Source of the DNA: Pseudomonadota bacterium
GTDB lineage: Bacteria; Pseudomonadota; Alphaproteobacteria; Acetobacterales; Acetobacteraceae
Assembly (NCBI GenBank): GCA_021808185.1
Contig: JAKBCB010000125.1
Coordinates: 1-8,974, forward strand
Length of the DNA stretch: 8,974 bases
Direction of reading: 5' to 3'
Each line of letters starts with the position of its first letter. Within the stretch, counting starts at the first letter, position 1. Position numbers and translations under genes: made by a program. The notes below the pieces were generated by a model. The model was not told where the DNA came from. It saw nothing but the letters and a program-made list of their open reading frames with translations, and did not search any database. Shown here piece by piece: positions 6,976 through 8,974 of the stretch.

Positions 6976-7341
6976 CTACTCCGCGGCGAGATTGCTCCGG
7001 GCGGCGCTGGCCACGCTGGCGACGATGCCGCGCAATTCGTCGAGGAGCGCCAGCCCGGCATCGGTGCATTCCACCAGGATGCTGCGCCGATCCGCCGGGT
7101 CCGGCGCGCGACGGGTAAGTTCCAGTTCGCCCAGCTTGTCGAGCGAGCGGGTGATGACGGACTTGGACACGCCGAGGTCGGCCGCGAGGCCACGCACGGT
7201 GTGGTCGCCCTTCTTAAGGTAGCACGTCAGATAGACGGCCAACTGATGCGCGGAGAGCGCCGGACCATCGCGGCGGACCAGCGCCACGATCACCTCGCGC
7301 AACATTTGGACGGCGAGTTCGGGGGATGCATTGTCAGCCAT
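6976..7341 (-). CDS. Short MarR-family transcriptional regulator
   Basis: This is a predicted dimeric winged-helix regulator of the MarR family. At 121 aa it is shorter than the usual 140-150 and lacks part of the N-terminal dimerisation helix. The helix-turn-helix is at about 46-75 (HTVRGLAADLGVSKSVITRS, then LDKLGEL). The wing follows with the family-typical TRRAPDPADRRSILVECTDAG (76-96), and the C-terminal helix ends at Glu121. Cysteines are Cys40 and Cys92; a redox role is possible, but neither sits in a known OhrR-like sensor context. The ATG at 7341 has AAGGA 8 nt upstream. A perfect dyad 13-28 bp before the start codon is its most likely own operator. The sugar ABC operon follows 149 bp downstream on the same strand. 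The gene may regulate that operon, itself or unlinked genes. MarR proteins usually sense aromatic or phenolic ligands or oxidants, so control of a sugar importer would be less common. Confidence 0.88.
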   Translation of the reverse strand: MADNASPELAVQMLREVIVALVRRDGPALSAHQLAVYLTCYLKKGDHTVRGLAADLGVSKSVITRSLDKLGELELTRRAPDPADRRSILVECTDAGLALLDELRGIVASVASAARSNLAAE

Positions 7342-7353
7342 GAGCGGATCCTT

Positions 7354-7369
7354 TTGTGCAAGCGCACAA
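7354..7369 (-). promoter_or_regulatory. Perfect TTGTGC-N4-GCACAA dyad in the marR leader, probable MarR operator
   Basis: TTGTGC (7354-7359) and GCACAA (7364-7369) are exact inverted 6-mers around AAGC. The 16-bp size and the TTG...CAA ends are typical of MarR-family operators. The dyad ends 13 bp upstream of the marR ATG, just outside the AAGGA ribosome-binding site, where bound repressor would block transcription start. Rejected alternative: the same sequence as an RNA hairpin is possible but short. Confidence 0.65.
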
Positions 7370-7443
7370 CCGGGCGGGATCGTTGGCTGGGTTTGCTCGC
7401 CCCGATTGGGTCGGGCGGCGGGGTCGCTCGGCGCACGATTCAG

Positions 7444-7499
7444 CCGCGATTGGCGATTCGCGGAATAGCTTGGCGCCAGTGTAATGCCGCATACGCGGC
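7444..7499 (-). other. Two small inverted repeats in the gap between the TauE-like gene and marR
   Basis: In the 209-bp gap upstream of marR, CCGCGA (7444-7449) / TCGCGG (7458-7463) form a 6-bp stem with an 8-nt loop. GCCGC (7486-7490) / GCGGC (7495-7499) form a 5-bp stem with a 4-nt loop, 52 bp past the TauE-like stop codon. No U-tract follows either one. The second could be a weak terminator and the first could be promoter-associated. I could not find a convincing -35/-10 pair for marR here. Confidence 0.25.
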
Positions 7500-7550
7500 G
7501 CTCGCCAGACGGCCACCCAGGCTGGTCGGACACTTGTTGCCGAGGAGGGA

Positions 7551-8306
7551 TCAACTCATCGTGTTGAAGCGCTGCCACGCCAGCATGAGCAGCAGCGCCG
7601 CATTCGCCAGCATGACGGCCGGCGCGAGACCCAGCAGCCGGCCGCCACGGGCGCGGCCGGCGACGTGGCCCGCAAGCCCGACCGCGACCAGCGCCGGCAT
7701 GGTGCCGAGGCCGAACGCGAGCATCGCCAGTGCCCCGCGCGCGGGTGCGCCGGAGGCGGCGGCGACCGCGAGCGCGGCATACAGCACGCCGCAGGGCAGG
7801 AAGCCGAGGGCAAGGCCGAGCGACAGACCGCCGCTCCAGCGCGTCCGGTCGATCCCGCGTGTGACGCGCGCGAGCGTGCGGGACCAGCCGGGCGGCGCCC
7901 GCTCCAGCATCGCGACCATGGGGCGCGATGCGGGCCACAGGCGCGTGGCCGCGTGCGCCACGAACAGCGCCGCCGCCACCAGCAGCAGGGCCGCCGAGAG
8001 CGCGCCGAACCACGGCTGCCGCCCGGCGGCGACGCCAAGGCTGGCAGCCACGGCGCCGAGTGCCGCGTAGGTCGTGAGCCGGCCGAGATGGTACGGCAGC
8101 AGCAGGGCGCTGGAGATCCGGGCCGATTCGCACAGACGCGCCGCCGGCACCCGGGCCAGCCGGTCGGAGACCTGGCCGAGCACGAATCCGCCACACATCG
8201 GCCCGCAATGCATCACCCCGCTCGCGAGTCCGGCCAGCAGCAGGCCCGGCAGCGTGGGGCCGGTACTGCCGCACCACGCGGCAAACTCGCCGATCGACCC
8301 CAGCAC
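7551..8306 (-). CDS. TauE/SafE (UreH-like) membrane protein linked to cbb3 oxidase
   Basis: This 251-aa inner-membrane protein belongs to the 'sulfite exporter TauE/SafE' UreH_2-type group, which is related to the DsbD/HupE transmembrane domains. About six helices are apparent: residues 18-32, 66-94, 100-120, 157-180, 190-215 and 226-245. Key features are GVMHCGPMCGG (30-40), with His33, Cys34 and Cys38 arranged as a potential metal or thiol site in the first helix, and GFLPCGVLYA (168-177), the PCG motif shared with DsbD/CcdA-like domains. I chose the GTG at 8306: AAGGA lies 8 nt upstream, and the longer frame to 8402 would run across the shared promoter and its FNR box. It is divergent from the ccoN operon, and relatives often sit in cbb3 clusters. 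A role in copper handling or oxidase assembly is therefore a reasonable inference, more so than sulfite export. The transported substrate is unknown. Confidence 0.85.
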   Translation of the reverse strand: MLGSIGEFAAWCGSTGPTLPGLLLAGLASGVMHCGPMCGGFVLGQVSDRLARVPAARLCESARISSALLLPYHLGRLTTYAALGAVAASLGVAAGRQPWFGALSAALLLVAAALFVAHAATRLWPASRPMVAMLERAPPGWSRTLARVTRGIDRTRWSGGLSLGLALGFLPCGVLYAALAVAAASGAPARGALAMLAFGLGTMPALVAVGLAGHVAGRARGGRLLGLAPAVMLANAALLLMLAWQRFNTMS

Positions 8307-8363
8307 GCGGTTCGTCCTTGTCCTGTCGTGTGCGGACCCTTGGCCGTGAACCTGTCCATCACA

Positions 8364-8377
8364 TTGATTTGCGTCAA
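8364..8377 (+). promoter_or_regulatory. FNR/FixK-type box in the divergent respiratory promoter region
   Basis: TTGAT-TTGC-GTCAA is a 14-bp dyad that matches the FNR/FixK/Anr consensus TTGAT-N4-ATCAA at nine of ten defined positions. Its centre (8370.5) is about 90 bp upstream of the small gene that leads into ccoN and 64 bp upstream of the divergent TauE-like gene. Class II spacing (-41.5) would place the rightward start near 8412; the -10 there is poor, so activator dependence is plausible. One site may serve both directions. FNR/FixK control of cbb3 oxidase genes under low oxygen is well established in alphaproteobacteria. Confidence 0.82.
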
Positions 8378-8460
8378 TGCGGCAATGTAGCGCGGGGCGC
8401 AACGGTTGCCGGGGTCACGCGCCAGGCAAGGGGCGTGCTGTGCTTATTCGGGGAGCGGTT

Positions 8461-8667
8461 ATGGACGACGGTACCGTCAGCGACGTCTTGGTGGGGCTGC
8501 TAGTCGCGGTTCTGGGCCTGGTGGGCCTGTTCCTGGCGGCCGGCGCCCTGGACGACGAAATCTACATCTTCGGGCTCGGGCTGGTTGGGTTCTCGGTGGT
8601 GTTCGACATCGGCGTCGTCAAGGCGCATTTCGACCGCCGCGAGGCGGCCCGCCGGGGCGCGCCATGA
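8461..8667 (+). CDS. Small two-helix membrane protein translationally coupled to ccoN, unknown
   Basis: This 68-aa protein has two predicted membrane helices, at about residues 9-30 and 34-53. A short acidic turn (DDE, 31-33) separates them, and a charged tail (KAHFDRREAARRGAP) follows. The basic tail predicts both ends in the cytoplasm. The ATG at 8461 has GGGGAG 5 nt upstream; the frame is open to 8377, but that extension overlaps the FNR box and is Arg/Gly-rich, so I rejected it. Its TGA overlaps the ccoN ATG in ATGA, a sign of translational coupling. It is not CcoQ, which is a single-helix protein normally encoded after ccoO, and it has no Cys or His pair for metal or heme. I do not recognise a named family. 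Position as first gene of the oxidase operon suggests an accessory or assembly role; this is inference. Confidence 0.8.
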   Translation: MDDGTVSDVLVGLLVAVLGLVGLFLAAGALDDEIYIFGLGLVGFSVVFDIGVVKAHFDRREAARRGAP

Positions 8668-8974
8668 GCGCCGCCATCGCCGCCCAGCGGCCCATCGAGT
8701 ACAACGAGGCCGTCGTCAAGAAGTTCATCATCGCAGCCATGTTCTGGGGCGTGGTGGCATTCCTGGTCGGCGTCGTCATCGCTTCCGAGCTGTGCTGGCC
8801 GACAATCAGCTTCGGCCTGTCCTTTCTCAATTTCGGGCGGCTGCGTCCGGTGCACACCTCCGCCGCGATCTTCGCCTTCGGCGGCAATGCGCTGTTCGGC
8901 ACCTCGCTGTACGTGGTGCAGCGCACCTGCCGCACGCGCCTGTTCGTCGGCGACGCTCTCGCCAACTTCCTGTT
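8664..8974 (+). CDS. ccoN: cbb3-type cytochrome c oxidase subunit I, 5' part only
   Basis: This is the N-terminal 103 residues of CcoN (FixN), the catalytic heme-copper subunit of cbb3 oxidase. The enzyme reduces oxygen to water at high affinity and pumps protons across the inner membrane. The first helix is at about 20-41. The family block FGRLRPVHTSAAIFAFGGNAL (57-77) follows, in which His64 corresponds to the low-spin heme b ligand (His60 in Pseudomonas stutzeri CcoN), and then SLYVVQRTCR (81-90). The start is the ATG at 8664 inside the ATGA overlap with the upstream small gene; GCGCGCC before it is not a good ribosome-binding site, which fits translational coupling. The gene runs off the window edge, and ccoO, ccoQ and ccoP are expected beyond it. 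Confidence 0.95.
   Translation, partial: MSAAIAAQRPIEYNEAVVKKFIIAAMFWGVVAFLVGVVIASELCWPTISFGLSFLNFGRLRPVHTSAAIFAFGGNALFGTSLYVVQRTCRTRLFVGDALANFL

Noticed and set aside
7334..7516. 60-codon minus-strand frame in the marR upstream gap
   Set aside because: It covers the operator and overlaps the marR start in another frame. There is no ribosome-binding site or recognisable feature.
7342..8277. 433-codon minus-strand frame joining the MarR protein to upstream sequence
   Set aside because: Upstream of 7341 it runs out of frame through the TauE-like gene and is Arg/Ala-rich. The MarR part begins at the ATG at 7341, which has a good ribosome-binding site.
8307..8402. Longer TauE-like protein starting at the ATG at 8402
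   Set aside because: The 32 extra residues are hydrophilic and their coding sequence crosses the FNR box. The GTG at 8306 has AAGGA at proper spacing.

Overview
The window is high-GC DNA with dense, tightly packed genes. Protein sequences (a PhoB-type regulator, an LctP lactate permease, a ribose-type ABC transporter, and a cbb3 oxidase locus behind an FNR/FixK-type box) point to an alphaproteobacterium. A Rhodospirillales or Acetobacteraceae-like member is my best guess, but this rests on general resemblance only.

Layout. (1) Positions 1-653, plus strand: most of a PhoB-family response regulator, cut at its N-terminus by the window edge. It converges on the lactate permease across a 48-bp gap that holds a perfect 11-bp-stem hairpin. 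(2) Positions 702-7341, minus strand: six genes all pointing left. In transcription order they are a short MarR-family regulator, a ribose-type (CUT2) sugar ABC system (periplasmic binding protein, double-NBD ATPase, permease), a secreted two-repeat protein of unknown function, and an LctP-type lactate/glycolate permease. A promoter with overlapping repeats precedes the binding-protein gene. A strong GC hairpin separates the binding-protein gene from the ATPase gene, as expected where the binding protein is made in excess. The marR leader carries a perfect TTGTGC-N4-GCACAA dyad, probably its autoregulatory operator. (3) Positions 7551-8974: a divergent respiratory locus. To the left runs a TauE/SafE (UreH-like) polytopic membrane protein with an HCxxxC motif. 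To the right run a 68-aa two-helix membrane protein and, overlapping it by ATGA, the 5' end of ccoN, the catalytic subunit of cbb3 cytochrome oxidase. The 154-bp gap between the divergent starts contains one FNR/FixK-type box (TTGAT-N4-GTCAA).

How it fits together: the left half is carbon uptake (an unidentified sugar or polyol, and lactate). The right half is microaerobic respiration: high-affinity oxidase plus a probable metal or assembly helper, switched on by low oxygen. No catabolic enzyme for the ABC substrate is encoded here, so the substrate cannot be read from context. I saw no mobile element, tRNA, rRNA or CRISPR array, and no gene-free stretch above 300 bases; the longest gap is the 209 bp upstream of marR. 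The least explained items are the small protein before ccoN, the duplicated-domain secreted protein, and the two different operator-like elements at the marR and ABC promoters.
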